Source: Aphrophora alni
Taxonomy: Eukaryota > Arthropoda > Insecta > Hemiptera > Aphrophoridae
Reading direction: 5' to 3'
NCBI GenBank assembly: GCA_963513935.1
Contig: OY740773.1
Coordinates: forward strand, 95,651,291 to 95,715,290
Length of the DNA stretch: 64,000 nucleotides
Shown here: positions 49,228 to 59,865 of the stretch, piece by piece
Layout: every line of letters starts with the position of its first letter
Position numbering within the stretch: position 1 is the stretch's first letter
Program-made: the position numbers and the translations under genes
Notes under the pieces: generated by a model
What the model was told of the DNA's origin: nothing
The model's database searches: none
Seen by the model: only the letters and a program-made list of their open reading frames with translations

Positions 49228-49281
49228 TTGTTTCATCTGATGATGGTATATGTTATACCGAAACAGCTGTAATGAAATATT
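49228..49281 (+). ncRNA. Hammerhead ribozyme, best candidate in the window
   Basis: Stem I: TTTCAT (49,231-49,236) pairs perfectly with ATGAAA (49,272-49,277), extendable by a G-U and a U-A pair. Core CTGATGA is at 49,237-49,243. After one extra T (49,244), stem II GGTATA pairs with TATACC (loop TGT). GAAA is at 49,260-49,263. Stem III is only A-U and C-G around AGCT, inside the palindrome ACAGCTGT. The cleavage triplet is GTA, with predicted cleavage after A 49,271. All consensus core positions are met. The extra U between A9 and stem II and the tiny stem III fit Penelope-associated minimal hammerheads that cleave as dimers. Confidence 0.8.
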
Positions 49282-49689
49282 AATAAATAAATACTAAATA
49301 CAAGATTGCTAAGACGTAAGTAATTTAGTAATAAACTCAAATTCTATAATACAAATACAATTTCGTGAGATGTATCATCACAATTTGTAAAGAAATTGTT
49401 TTTTGTCGAGATTGGTTCTTACAGTATTAGAGTAAAGATATGGTATGCGTTATATTTGGTATGCTTTGTAATTTACAAATGAAACTCCTTAACTTGAAAC
49501 CCTAATTGAATTTTTTAAATAAATTATTTTTCTAAAAGTCATAAAAATGTTGAAATTTGTTTTTGGAATGTGTACTCATATTCTCGTTTTACTAAAATTT
49601 TATCGGACATTCTGTTTAGAGTTTGATAGGCAGTTGCAAAACCAGAATTTGTCCTAAACCATAACATGTTTAGTGAAAATAAATGTTAA

Positions 49690-49691
<2 letters not shown>

Positions 49692-49763
<72 letters not shown>
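49692..49763. repeat. (AT)n microsatellite
   Basis: About 36 uninterrupted dinucleotides. The isoleucine-tyrosine open frame over it is an artefact. Confidence 0.98.
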
Positions 49764-49766
<3 letters not shown>

Positions 49767-49865
49767 CTTTTATTACCAACTGCACTGCTCAATCACGTGG
49801 ACCTATTAATACTAAGAAATTTCGTACTTTTTAAAACAATCAGCATTATTACCAACACCTGTACT

Positions 49866-50460
49866 TTAAGGATTCGAAAATACAATTCTGTGAGCATATA
49901 CCTTTCCCTAATTGTGTTTTATTTGAAAGATTCGAAAGTACTATTCTGTGAGCATATACCTTTACCAATTTGTGTTCTATTTGAAGGATTCGAAAGTACA
50001 ATTCTGTTAACATATACCTTTACCTAATTGTGTACTGTTTGGAGGATTCTAAAATACAATTCTGTTAACTTACACCGTTACCTATTTGTGTACTATTTGG
50101 AGGATTCTAAAATACAATTCTGTTAACATATACCTTTACCTAATTGTGTACTATTTGAAAGATTCAAAAATACAATTCTGTTAACATATACCTTTACCTA
50201 ATTGTGTACTATTTGGAGGATTCTAAAATACAATTCTGTTAACATATACCTTTACCTAATTGTGTACTATTTGAAAGATTCGAAAATACAATTCTGGTAA
50301 CATATACCTTTACTTAATTGTGTACTATTTGGAGGATTCTAAAATAAAATTCTGTTAATATATACCTTTACTTAATTGTGTACTATTTGGAGGATTCTAA
50401 AATACAATTATTCTGTTAATATATTCCTCTACCTAATTTTCTACTATTTCAAGCATTCGA
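49866..50460 (+). repeat. 58-bp minisatellite
   Basis: About ten head-to-tail units containing GGATTCTAAAATACAATTCT, GTTAACATATACCTTTACC and AATTGTGTACTATTTGGA. Left copies have GTGAGCATATACC and a CGAAA variant, with GAAAGATTC and GGAGGATTC types alternating in the middle. A degenerate, separated unit is visible at about 50,516-50,570. The array follows the (AT)n tract by about 100 bp. Confidence 0.95.
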
Positions 50461-51342
50461 TTTTAATGACCACAATGGTAATTCAGCGTAAAACCCCAAC
50501 AAAAAAAAATCAAGGATTGGAATATACAATTATTTTAACAGATACTTTTACCTAATTGTGTACAAACAGACTAACTCATTTAACGACGAATTACAGACAG
50601 GTAGAAAATACCTTTATTTTATCGAAACTTGCAAAAATTTGTCAAAAAAAGAAAACTTTTAAATTTGGAAGTTTCTTGGATTTCCCTTTATTGAAAGTGT
50701 CAAATTGCTACAAAAATACTATTAAATGATTATTACACATACATATTAAGGTATGTTCTTGTTGATTAATGTCATCTAATTTAGTTAAATATTGCAGAAT
50801 TTGCCTTTTATGTTTTTATTAGGGTAAACTATATCTTATACATGTTTGTTTTAATGTCCACTAACAGGACATTTTATTAAAATTAGTAAGCCCTTGTTTA
50901 TGAACTTATTCCTCCCCATATTTTATTATGCAAATACAGAAGTACCTAATAGTTTAAAAGGAAGTAAATCAAAGAAAATGTATTGAATAAATTTGTATGC
51001 AGTTAAAACTCTCAGCAAAACTGTGATTTGATGGTAGTGAATCTGCACAGGCTTTCCTAAAAACACAAATTGAATGCAAAGTAAACTTTTATCAGAAAGG
51101 AACACGTATTAACTGCCTACGGAGAAATTGTTTCATATCGCAATTGCGGAAGACAGTAAAATAAAAAGAATGTTCTCAACAATTTGCATCTTAACAAAGA
51201 AACTACCGAACTTTAGAAATCTATTTTTAAGACTTGAAATACATTATGTGTTGCTGTTTATCGAATAATACATAAATGTCACAAACTTTATTATAAAAAA
51301 ATAACTTTACAGTACTTAATAAACTTTAAAAAATAAATATTA
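50461..51342. other. AT-rich sequence; diverged repeat copy
   Basis: No gene supported. The segment at about 51,000-51,090 is a diverged copy of about 43,363-43,460. Confidence 0.5.
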
Positions 51343-51444
51343 GTTTAGATTTTGTATGGATATGAGACACAGGCTTACCTTTGAAAGTCGTAAGTACCAC
51401 TTTCCAAGGTAAGCCTGTGTCTCCTATCCATACAAAATGTAAAC
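51343..51444. repeat. Compact near-perfect hairpin (~45-bp arms)
   Basis: GATTTTGTATGGATATGAGA and ACACAGGCTTACCTTTGAAAG on the left are mirrored by CTTTCCAAGGTAAGCCTGTG and TCTCCTATCCATACAAAAT on the right. The loop is about 12 bases. There are few mismatches and one bulge, giving a size and shape like a long microRNA precursor. It could equally be a tiny fold-back element. No other copy is visible here. Confidence 0.9.
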
Positions 51445-51593
51445 CAATAGGCTGTGTGCCCTATTAAACTCTAAGCTATAACAAAACAAAAATAAATATT
51501 AATCAGTATTAGATCATAATTTATTAATTTTCAAATTACATTATAATAAAATGTTAGGTGTATAAGAGTTAGCAAAAATGATAAACATAATCT

Positions 51594-51770
51594 AATGTAT
51601 TGCACACTAAATATAATCTAAACTCATAACACTGTATGGCACACTAAAACCACTAAAAAGTATGTGAACCTACTCTACTGTATTGTACACTAAACATAAT
51701 GTAAACCAATTCCACTATATTGTGCACTAAACATAATCTAAACCCATTCCTCTGTATTGTAATCTAAAAA
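51594..51770 (+). repeat. ~37-bp tandem repeat
   Basis: Four to five degenerate units with TGTATTG(C/T)ACACTAAA and TAATCTAAACCCATTCC-like halves. The second unit is longer (about 47 bp). Confidence 0.85.
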
Positions 51771-52399
51771 AAACAAAACCTTTTTTAAAGATTATGTAAA
51801 CGTAGAAGATGAGCATCACTGAAGTAATTAATTTAGTTAATATAATTATATTAAATTTAAAACAAAAAATATTATTTAATTAATTTCACGACATAAGTTA
51901 TTGACTTTAAATTTATTCTGTAATTAGATATTAGATTTTAATTATAAGGAAAACCTAGGAATTTAAATGTTGACCAATTTAATTACTCACTAAAATTATG
52001 AAATTATTTTGTTCGGTTAAAAGTCACTGGGGATTCAGCGTGGTGTGATTTTTTAAATCTTAAAATTAGTATTGGAATAACGTCAAAAGGCTATGTGTAT
52101 ACTCACTGGTGCAAATTATTTGCTATTTTTATAATATCTCTCTACTTTGTTGTATTAAAAAAATTCCAGTACTTAATAATTATAAATACTAGTGAATAAA
52201 AATTTTAAATGAGAGGAAGGTCAATTAAATTGATAATATCAATAATTGTTTCAAACTAAATAATATTTTATATATACCCTTATTTATATAATCTCGATTT
52301 GTTAATGTGTTTGATAATAAAATGATTATGATGATGAATTCAATAAAAATTACGATACTATGTTTCTGAATTAGGGAATAAATAAAGCCGATTTCTTCA
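51771..52399. other. AT-rich sequence without recognisable genes
   Basis: Nothing recognised. Confidence 0.5.
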
Positions 52400-52680
52400 T
52401 TTTACAAGAACGGAATATTTTGTTTCACAATATATGTAGGAAATGTGGTTTTAAATTGAAATGGAAATGTAATCTACACAATGTAAACAATTTAGTTTGC
52501 TCTTCTACACCATTATTAAAACTATTTAAAAAAAACAATTTCCCGCCTCGTATAATATGTAATGTAGGAACTTTTAAAAATATGGTTTGAAATCAGGATT
52601 AACGTAATCAAGAAAAATAATTTGAAGATAATCAATTAATATAAGATTTGTTATTCGCCATTCCGAATATTTATATATTA
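52400..52680 (+). repeat. Dispersed repeat Z, copy 2
   Basis: Diverged copy of the repeat at 44,070-44,350, with GGAAATGTAATCTACACAAT, CACCATTATTAAAACTAT and CGTATAATATGTAATG in the same order. Confidence 0.6.
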
Positions 52681-52721
52681 AATAATAAATAAATGTAAGA
52701 CTCACCGTCCACAATATTCTG

Positions 52722-52790
52722 TTTGGTCGTTCTTTTACGACGGCCGTTTCGGCTATTCAGCCATTATCAAGTTTATTTTTTGAGAAGCTT
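52722..52790 (-). ncRNA. Hammerhead-like motif, family 4
   Basis: Minus strand: CTTGATAA, extra T, GGCT/AGCC stem II with GAAT loop, GAAA at 52,750-52,747, perfect palindrome ACGGCCGT as stem III, GTC triplet. The stem regions are well kept. The core is CUUGAUAA, with one inserted or changed base and G8 changed to A. It is the same variant type as the motif at 24,088-24,130. Stem I is weak. Confidence 0.55.
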
Positions 52791-52899
52791 CTCTGTTGTC
52801 ATGGAACACTCAACAAATAACATAGTTACACATTAACACAAACAAAAACACTGATTTGGAGCGATATGATATAAAACATTATTTATAAATAGTATAAAC

Positions 52900-53420
52900 T
52901 TGCAGATGAAGGATATTTTAAATAGTATCCACTCGCTTTGCTCGTGTCAATGTCTGGGCCCTGTTTGGTCTCGAAGCTCCACTGGCTCCGATTGTGTCGG
53001 TGATTTACATTCCCTTTGAACGTCAGGTTTCAAATTACAAGTTTGATAATAACTTCACATTGCGTTATTGGAGAGAGGATGGAGTTGGTACCATTAGACG
53101 TCTAATTAATATCTTAAAATATTTGGCTAATGGATTGAAAAACACACTTTAATAAATTCAACAAAAACTATTTAAATTAGCCGCCGTTTGGACATTATTT
53201 ATAGTTTTATTTTTCTGAGTTTCGGTAGGGTTCTTATGGGTTTCTTGCACGATATTTCATGTTTCTTTCATAATTTTGTGCACCCTATCGTGCTTACTGA
53301 CAGACGACAACGGCGAAGGTTGTACGGCTTTTAAAAATAACTTTTTTTTTTTAGTTTCATAAGTTATATACAACAAAAGATAAATCAACAAAAGAGGAAG
53401 AACACTTTTTTTTCTATTAC
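52900..53420 (+). repeat. Dispersed repeat X, third relative
   Basis: Has a CACTCGCTTTGCTCGTGTC block like 31,355 and 1050, and a CCCTATCGTGCTTACTGACAG block like 1358-1378. It then has GTACGGCTTTTAAAAATAAC like the arm near 31,650. It supports the view that the palindrome arms contain an older dispersed element. Confidence 0.5.
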
Positions 53421-53899
53421 CAAATTCGCCTTATACTTAGTACAAACATTGAGTCGAGATCGTTGTTCAAATCACTTTCAGTCTATTGTCTTACAAAGTG
53501 CACTAGACGTAACCCGTCCTACAGCCCTATTTGTCCCAGTGCATGTCTTTGTTGAAATATAGTTTCTGTCACAAAAACAAAAAGTGGAGATGTGGCAGCT
53601 CTTGATAAAAATCTCTTGATATTTAAATTAATTTGTCATATTAATGAATAACGCTCTTTAATAGATGTATATAGTGAGAATTTGTTCACAATTAATCATT
53701 TTAATTACAAATAAGAAGATTATGAAAGTAGTATATCTCCTTATTTCCTTTGTAAATTAAAAAAGAAAATATATTTACTGCTAACATTCATTATAAAGAA
53801 GTCATTCTTTTGTCTAATATCAAAACGCTATTAACGTAACCCTGATTCTTCAAGTATTAATGTTGCAACAATGTGAACGTCTAATGTCAATCTGGGTCC

Positions 53900-54180
53900 T
53901 TATGGAAGGATGGTTTTGTTGAAGATTACATGTAGATGTAGTTTTAGATTACAACGGAAACGTCATCAACTCACTACTACGATATTATCCTTCCTTCCTT
54001 CCCCATCACCGTTATGATAACCATTTCAAATACAATTTCCTCTTTCCTTTAATGTGTAATATTATACTGTAATTTTGAACAAACGCAAAACGCTTTAAAA
54101 TCGGGTTTGAAGTAATTAAGAATAATAACTCTTAGAATGGTTTGTTTAAATTTCACTGATTACCAGAATTATGATGTTGA
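53900..54180 (+). repeat. Dispersed repeat Z, copy 3
   Basis: Shares ACAACGGAAACGTCATC, ATATTATCCTTCC, CAATTTCC and TTTGAAGTAATTAAGAATAA with the other two copies. Confidence 0.65.
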
Positions 54181-54649
54181 CATGTGAACGCATCTTTTTA
54201 ATTAATTTTTATTTGATTAAAAAGGATCCGGAAAAGTCTGAAATCACTTAATTATCGTTTAAAACATCATAAGTTGCGTCCACTCCGTAAGAGCATGTTT
54301 TGATCGGGTTGCTGTTTTTGTTATTGATGATAATCGCCATGTGACAAATGTTTCTTGGATTTTATTCCTGAGAGCTATGATATAATCACAATTTATATAA
54401 TATCATCATTTTTCTTTTGGTAAAATTGCGTATTGTATATGAGCGTATATGTTATTATTATTTAAAGAGGATTAAATTATTTTACATTGTTAAAAACCAT
54501 TTAATATTTCGTATAATATAAGAAAACAATAATGTTTGTAAAAATCGCTTATTTCTCCATTGTTCCTTGTACTTTTTTAAATATGCCATTTATCATTTGG
54601 TATTTATGTAATATTACAATGATTGTATCCTATTTCATATATATATTAT

Positions 54650-54651
<2 letters not shown>

Positions 54652-54729
<78 letters not shown>
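54652..54729. repeat. (GT)n microsatellite
   Basis: About 39 uninterrupted GT dinucleotides, flanked by short TA runs. Confidence 0.98.
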
Positions 54730-54737
<8 letters not shown>

Positions 54738-55285
54738 TTAAATAATTGAAAAATTTAAAAAAAGTTATTATTGGCTTTACGGGGAGAAAATACTGTTAAA
54801 GAAACTGTAATAGACACACAGAAACAGATGGATTATTTTATGGAGTTAAAATCATTTATAATTAGTATAGTATACTACAATATATTCTTATCAGAAAATA
54901 TAAAACTTCACTAATGAAATAGATGTAATTCCTCTTTATTTATAGTAATTTTAACCGGTTACCACGAAAATGTGTAACACAATCAGATCAAAAACAGTCG
55001 TTTAGAGAAAATCTAACATAACGTGATCTAAGTCAGAAGTTTCGATTCCAAATAATAACTCTTACATTATTGTTGTAGATCTCAAGTACTGATTAAATTA
55101 AATTCAGAATTTTAAATTACGTACAATTAATTATTAATTCAAAGTCAATGTTTACAAAATTAAAATATACCTAAAGGAAATATTTATACAAGCAATGTTT
55201 ATAGATGTGAGTTTTACCCCTAGGCACTTCAGCCTACAAGACTTTTTGAGTACAATTCAGCTATAATATACATAGACTGTGCATT

Positions 55286-55437
<152 letters not shown>

Positions 55438-55974
55438 TATTTACATGTGTGTGTAAATAAATTACAGGTCGTCATACATAGTAAGCTAAAACAATTTAAC
55501 AAATTACTTTTATGAAGGGAATCTATGAACATTCATAGTTTTGAGTGTAAGCATATCTTCAGACTCTAACATGAATTCAATAGTTATTACGGTAAACATT
55601 TATAATTTTGAATAAAACACAATATTTTTTTCAATGAAATAAACGTAACGCTATTATTTCGTGTATTCCTATATTTTCAGCAATAATTTTTTTTCTTTCT
55701 TTAATGAACCATTACGATTGTACTGTTTTAATATCCAATCTACCTTTTATTTTATCTGCTGAAACACAAACTAATTTCCTTTGTGGTATCTCTTCACGGC
55801 CAATTATGATCCTAATTACTTTGATAATCATCTTACTCCAGGCTATTATATACGATAAGAGAAAGGGTAATTGATGAACTTCAGATTCACACTATTTTAA
55901 CAATTATTAGTTCTATTATGATTGACTAATTCATTTTGTCATTTTTTTAAACGTAGCGTCAGAATTCGATTTCC

Positions 55975-56420
55975 CATTATTATTTTAATTGCAATGAGGA
56001 AGCAGACAGGTGTGCTAAAGCAGAGGCTGGATGCACCTACCCAGAACAGGCTTGTGGAGTTTGTTATAGTCTTGGAATAATAGTCCTCGAAGAAGGCTTG
56101 GGAGAGAAGTAAAGGCAATGTATGTTTAACATGATATTCTAGTGTTCTTCACGTCTAAATACTTTGGAAGCCCTTTAGCTGAAAAGTTGAGACCTACAAA
56201 AAGTTATTGGATTGGTCATTGTATGTTCCGCAGTAATGTACACAGAATAAGGTTTTAAGTACCAGAATATCTTGGAGGAAATATGTTGGAACAGCTCAGT
56301 ACATAATATTTGACAGTCCTACTTTGAGCCAGAAATTAATTGTGTTCTTAGGCGTTCCTGCGGAGTGGGGGTCAAATACGGCAATATTATCCGAATAATC
56401 TCACGGGTTTCCAAATTTTG
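55975..56420 (+). pseudogene. LINE (non-LTR retrotransposon) 3' ORF fossil: RNase H end and tail
   Basis: Broken frames read NEEADRCAKAEAG at about 55,992-56,030, the end of an RNase H domain (family pattern GN..AD..AK). Then comes KLRPTKSYWIGHCMFRSNVHRI at about 56,185-56,250 (family pattern 'L.TGH..L..HLH..G'), and, in another frame, GTAQYIIFDSPTLSQK at about 56,291-56,340 (family pattern 'ET..H.L..CP.L...R'). This order is found in LINE ORF2 proteins that carry RNase H. The reverse transcriptase upstream is not visible. Several stops; inactive. Confidence 0.65.
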
Positions 56421-56722
56421 AGATTGGACTGAAAAGAAATTACTAGTGAAAGAGTGTTCACGATAATCTGCATAGCTGAGAGGGAAAACAAGGACGAATA
56501 GTCTAGCTCTCCTTGCTAACAAAAAATTGGAAAAATTTAATTTTTGAAATATTATTTTTAAAGTATAAAATGTAAATGAAAACTCATTCATTATCTTCTT
56601 TTGTAGAACCACTCATAATTATAATTTCATACAAACATATTTATATTTCTTTTTATTGTTATTATAAATATGTTTTGTTAAACCACCGCAAGTATTGTGG
56701 ACGTCGTATTACATTTTTAAAC

Positions 56723-56739
56723 AAAAAAAAAAAAAAAAA
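56723..56739. repeat. Poly-A tract
   Basis: Seventeen A. It lies about 30 bp before the partial repeat V copy. No retroposed gene is recognisable upstream of it. Confidence 0.85.
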
Positions 56740-56749
56740 TTCTTCATTA

Positions 56750-56900
56750 TACTTACGGCATCATACTTACGCATGAAAAATCTTTCCCAGTCAAGTAATA
56801 AAACCACGGTGAGATTTCACCGAGTGTTCGATTTACTTGTAAATATATTCAATGCCTTATTCCCAAGTTCGGTGCTTGAAATGCATTAGATATTTTTGCA
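56750..56900 (+). repeat. Repeat V, isolated partial copy
   Basis: Matches the 47-kb tandem pair: CATACTTACGCATGAAAAAT, AAAACCACGGTGAGATTTCACC, TTGAAAT.. and TTTTTGCACATT. It is about 150 bp long. Confidence 0.7.
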
Positions 56901-57235
56901 CATTCTTTCTAGAAATCTATTTATCTTATTTTATCATCGTGATATGTGATATTCATAACTTTATACAGCACACATTTTTACAAATATTTTTGTGAGGACT
57001 ACTTTTTGTAGGAAATATGACTTTTTTCCTTTGATTACAATTAATAAAATGCGGTTTAAAACTGTTTTAAAGGGTTGTGTTTTTGGGTTCAACTTGAGAA
57101 AATTTAAACCTAATATCATTAGTTTGAATAATACTTTAAAAGTTATATTCCATTATGTTTGCTTATAGACCAACTGGATTGTTAATAATTAATTACTATG
57201 TAATTACCTTGTATTGATGTGTTACCGTCGAACAA

Positions 57236-57300
57236 TCCTTACTTGTAGTTTACACTATCTTATATGACGCGTTTCGACTATTTGTCAGTCATTTTCAAAT
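57236..57300 (-). ncRNA. Hammerhead-like motif at the 5' edge of the Penelope fragment
   Basis: Minus strand: TTGAAAA core remnant, extra T, GACT/AGTC stem II, GAAAC at 57,275-57,271, GCGTC stem III and GUC-type triplet. The core has changes at C3 and G8, so it is probably inactive. It lies about 100 bp before the open GIY-YIG frame but in the opposite orientation. Inverted terminal pieces at the 5' edge are common in Penelope-like copies. Confidence 0.5.
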
Positions 57301-57381
57301 ATAAAAACACATAGAAACACTTAACGACTCATATTAATTCACATTTTAAAAAAACACGATTAAAAATAAAGAAATAAAAAA

Positions 57382-57903
57382 TCTTACATCTCTGTTAAAT
57401 ATGGCACCCTGCTAAACAACACCTTAAGCAATGAGATGTCAAAAAATGATGTTTTCACCACATTCAAAACGTCCAATAAGCTCGAGTCTATATTAAACAG
57501 GCCTAGTAACAAAAAGCTTGACTCAACACAACAAACGGGAATCTACAAATTATCCTGTAATGATTGCCCAAGTTATTATATAGGTCAAACAGGACGTCCT
57601 GTTATAAAAAGGTTTAAGGAACACCTACCAAAAAGATGTCAAGGGACTGTAACTTCTAATTTCGCAGACAATCTCGTTAATAACGACCATAGTTATACAG
57701 ATTTTCCCCAAAACATGGACATACTACACGTATGTAGGAAGGGCCGTTATATGGACTCATGGGAAGAGTTTGCTATTTATAAAGCAGCAAAAATAGAAAA
57801 TAAACATTTATTAAATGACAAGGTTTCCTTCCCGGTGAATATTGTGTTCGATACACTGATCAGATGGCAAGATTGTAACCCAACCCAAAATGATAAGGTT
57901 TAA
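57382..57903 (+). CDS. Penelope-like element, C-terminal GIY-YIG endonuclease (partial, 5'-truncated)
   Basis: The frame is open from about 57,370 to TAA at 57,901. The ATG at 57,436 gives 155 residues, but it is internal and the real protein would begin far upstream. Counting from that Met: GIY at 35-37 with CNDC at 41-44, YIG at 48-50, GR at 53-54, KRFKEHL at 58-64 (conserved Arg and His), SWEEF at 108-112 (the likely catalytic Glu), and LLND at 125-128 (conserved Asn). In Penelope-like elements this domain follows the reverse transcriptase and cuts target DNA. The CxxC next to the GIY strand is typical of the group. The reverse transcriptase is missing and only repetitive A/T sequence lies upstream. 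All endonuclease hallmarks are intact in an open frame, so this copy is fairly young, but it is not a working element. Confidence 0.88.
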   Translation, partial: SYISVKYGTLLNNTLSNEMSKNDVFTTFKTSNKLESILNRPSNKKLDSTQQTGIYKLSCNDCPSYYIGQTGRPVIKRFKEHLPKRCQGTVTSNFADNLVNNDHSYTDFPQNMDILHVCRKGRYMDSWEEFAIYKAAKIENKHLLNDKVSFPVNIVFDTLIRWQDCNPTQNDKV

Positions 57904-58020
57904 TCAAGAAGAACGGATAGACTCTTAACCTCGCCACGGCAGTCGCATTAAACGTTTACCCGTGACTGGTTAGTGTGATTAGACCTAATCAATATTTCAA
58001 ACGTTTTAAAAAACCGTTTT
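57904..58020 (+). other. Probable 3' untranslated region of the Penelope fragment
   Basis: This non-AT-biased stretch follows the stop codon (GGATAGACTCTTAACCTCG, GGCAGTCGCATTAAACG, GACTGGTTAGTGTGATTAG). It then grades into AT-rich DNA. I see no sense-strand hammerhead downstream, so the terminal repeat may be missing. Confidence 0.5.
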
Positions 58021-59674
58021 AAGTATGTTTCGTGATGCGTATTTTTTGTAACTTTTATTTTGTGTAACTCAATACAACGTAACTTAATTAAAAGTTATAG
58101 TTATTAAGTTTTCTCCTTTTTTTGAATTGATGTTTTTCTTAACACTATAAGTGTTTTTCTTGTATTGTGTACGCTTTTATTTTGTAATCTTCTCTTCTCT
58201 GAGTAAATTTATAAAATATACCGAAATTGTGTTTTGTTATATGTCATGTTTTGTAAAATATTCAGAAGAATAAGTTTAATTGGTGCAATAAACAGTTTTC
58301 GTTCTTAGTGAAAATATATTTATAGAAAAAGAAACATAACCGTATCATAGTTAATTTCTGAGTTATGCTGCAAACATATATGCATCATAATACACCTAAT
58401 ATTCTTTTGGTGTCCTGAGGCGCTCTCTACAGTGAGTACAAACGTGGCTATTTCGATGGCACCTAACTGAATCTACACTTTTGTCTTAGGTTAGATTCCT
58501 CTCTTTGCTCTTTCCTCTCAGGTGGTTAGAGGTCTGTATTTTATGCCACTCGTATTTTCTTTATTCTTCAAGGCAATGATAAGTAAAATGTTTCACGTTT
58601 TTAAAAAAACAAGGAAAAAAACTAGGAAAAAACAATATTATTGTTTGAAACTTTAATGTGTTGAGGGAATAATTTCTTCTTCTTTACTTGATAAAACTTC
58701 TTTACTTGAATAATTTTCTATGTCCAAAATTAATTTCTATTAATTGCTACATGTAGTTAAACAATAATATATTTATTACAAGGATAATTATTGCTTAGGT
58801 AAAACAAACATCTATAAGAAGTAAATATTTTAAAATATAATTGTTAAAGTCGAAGGCATACTTCATCGTTTAATATTATTTCCAATACATTATGTATACT
58901 AATATATAACAGTTTATAATAAATTATAACAGTGTTGTAACTTGTAGTGAGTACTGGCGTGGAAATACCGAGGGAATCTGGTTAGATTTAACCTTTTCTT
59001 CATCTAGTCTTGGCTAATCTTTCCTATTGGAGTATTCGTGAGCTAGGTATCTTTATTTTACGCTCTTTCGGTTATTTAAGGTGATGATTATCAAGATGGT
59101 TTTGATATTTACACAAGGATTGCACCAATATTCCCTGCCTGTGTAGTATATTTTGTACCTTTTAAGTTTTGTAAACATTACTATAACTAGTCTGAACTCG
59201 TTAAACAAAAGGCTTTGAAGTATAATGCACATGTTGGAAACTTCGACGCTTTCTCTAAGAAAAGGAAACACCTTCAAGATATACAAAGTTTAAATAAACT
59301 TTATACGTTTAAAGTAAAGTCTTCTTGAAAAAAGGAAATACACTAAAAGTAATTTCATATTACCGATTGTGTATTCAAGTTACTTTTCTCTTAAAATAGA
59401 ATCATTTTATTATGCTCCAATAGATATTGTTTTCTTTCAAAAGTTATACTTTTATTCTATGTAAATCAAAATCCTTTAACCTTTATTTCACAGTGTTATC
59501 TGACGTGTATACACATTCTGACAGAAAGATTCAAGGAATTTCATGTTTATAAAAGACAGATAAAAAATAAAAGACGTATAATGTTATATTCCAACTGTAT
59601 TTTTAATTTGGCAGAAAAAACATACTATATGAATGTAAATATATTGAGCTTGTCTTGCGAGATGGTATACTTGA
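58021..59674. other. AT-rich sequence with a weak repeat pair
   Basis: Two loosely similar segments, about 58,425-58,590 and 58,945-59,100, share AGTGAGTAC, GGTTAGATT and CTTTCCT blocks and end in AAGG(C/T)(A/G)ATGAT. The latter string also resembles repeat B near 34,096. They are too diverged to classify. No gene is seen. Confidence 0.4.
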
Positions 59675-59865
59675 TAGAATAAAACTTGAACACAAATTGT
59701 CAAAAATATTACGTTTAATATTAATTCGTTTCACCCACAAATTCGCCATCTTCAGTAATGCGCGATCTACAATAAACTATACATGTAACACTTCGTCGTT
59801 GAATCGCATTTGAATAAATAAGCGTACTATTTGCAAGAATTTGTAATCATGTTTTATTCTATAGA
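59675..59865. mobile_element. Family 1 inverted-repeat element, third copy
   Basis: The left end GAATAAAACTTGAACACAAATT is matched by the mirror of AATTTGTAATCATGTTTTATTC on the right. Inside, TTACGTTTAATATTAATTCG mirrors CATTTGAATAAATAAGCGTA in part. The structure is the same as at 4845-5040, with different substitutions. Confidence 0.7.
59722..59762 (-). ncRNA. Hammerhead-like motif, family 1 third copy
   Basis: Minus strand: CTGAAGA at 59,755-59,749, which satisfies the CUGANGA consensus. It is followed by extra T, then a decayed stem II, then GAAA at 59,732-59,729 and CGAATTA. Stems II and III are poorly paired, so a folded active RNA is unlikely. Confidence 0.5.

Larger units (their letters stand above)
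48896..49335. mobile_element. Inverted-repeat element, family 3 (hammerhead-bearing)
   Basis: Arms 48,896-49,061 and 49,147-49,335 are highly similar reverse complements (for example CAAACATTTTATGTTT and CGACTTGTACTGCGGTACC on the right). The centre is about 85 bp. Each arm has an outward-pointing hammerhead motif and an AT-rich outer end. It is non-coding. The arms differ chiefly by 10-12 bases just before the ribozyme core, present only on the right. Confidence 0.85.

Noticed and set aside
49683..50027. Ile-Tyr repeat protein of 114 residues
   Set aside because: Translation of the (AT)n array and the adjoining minisatellite.
54532..54741. Val-Cys repeat protein
   Set aside because: Translation of the (GT)n array.
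58190..58240. Sense hammerhead in the 3' region of the 57-kb Penelope fragment (CTGAGTA ... CCGAAATTG)
   Set aside because: Core is wrong and the would-be stem II does not pair.
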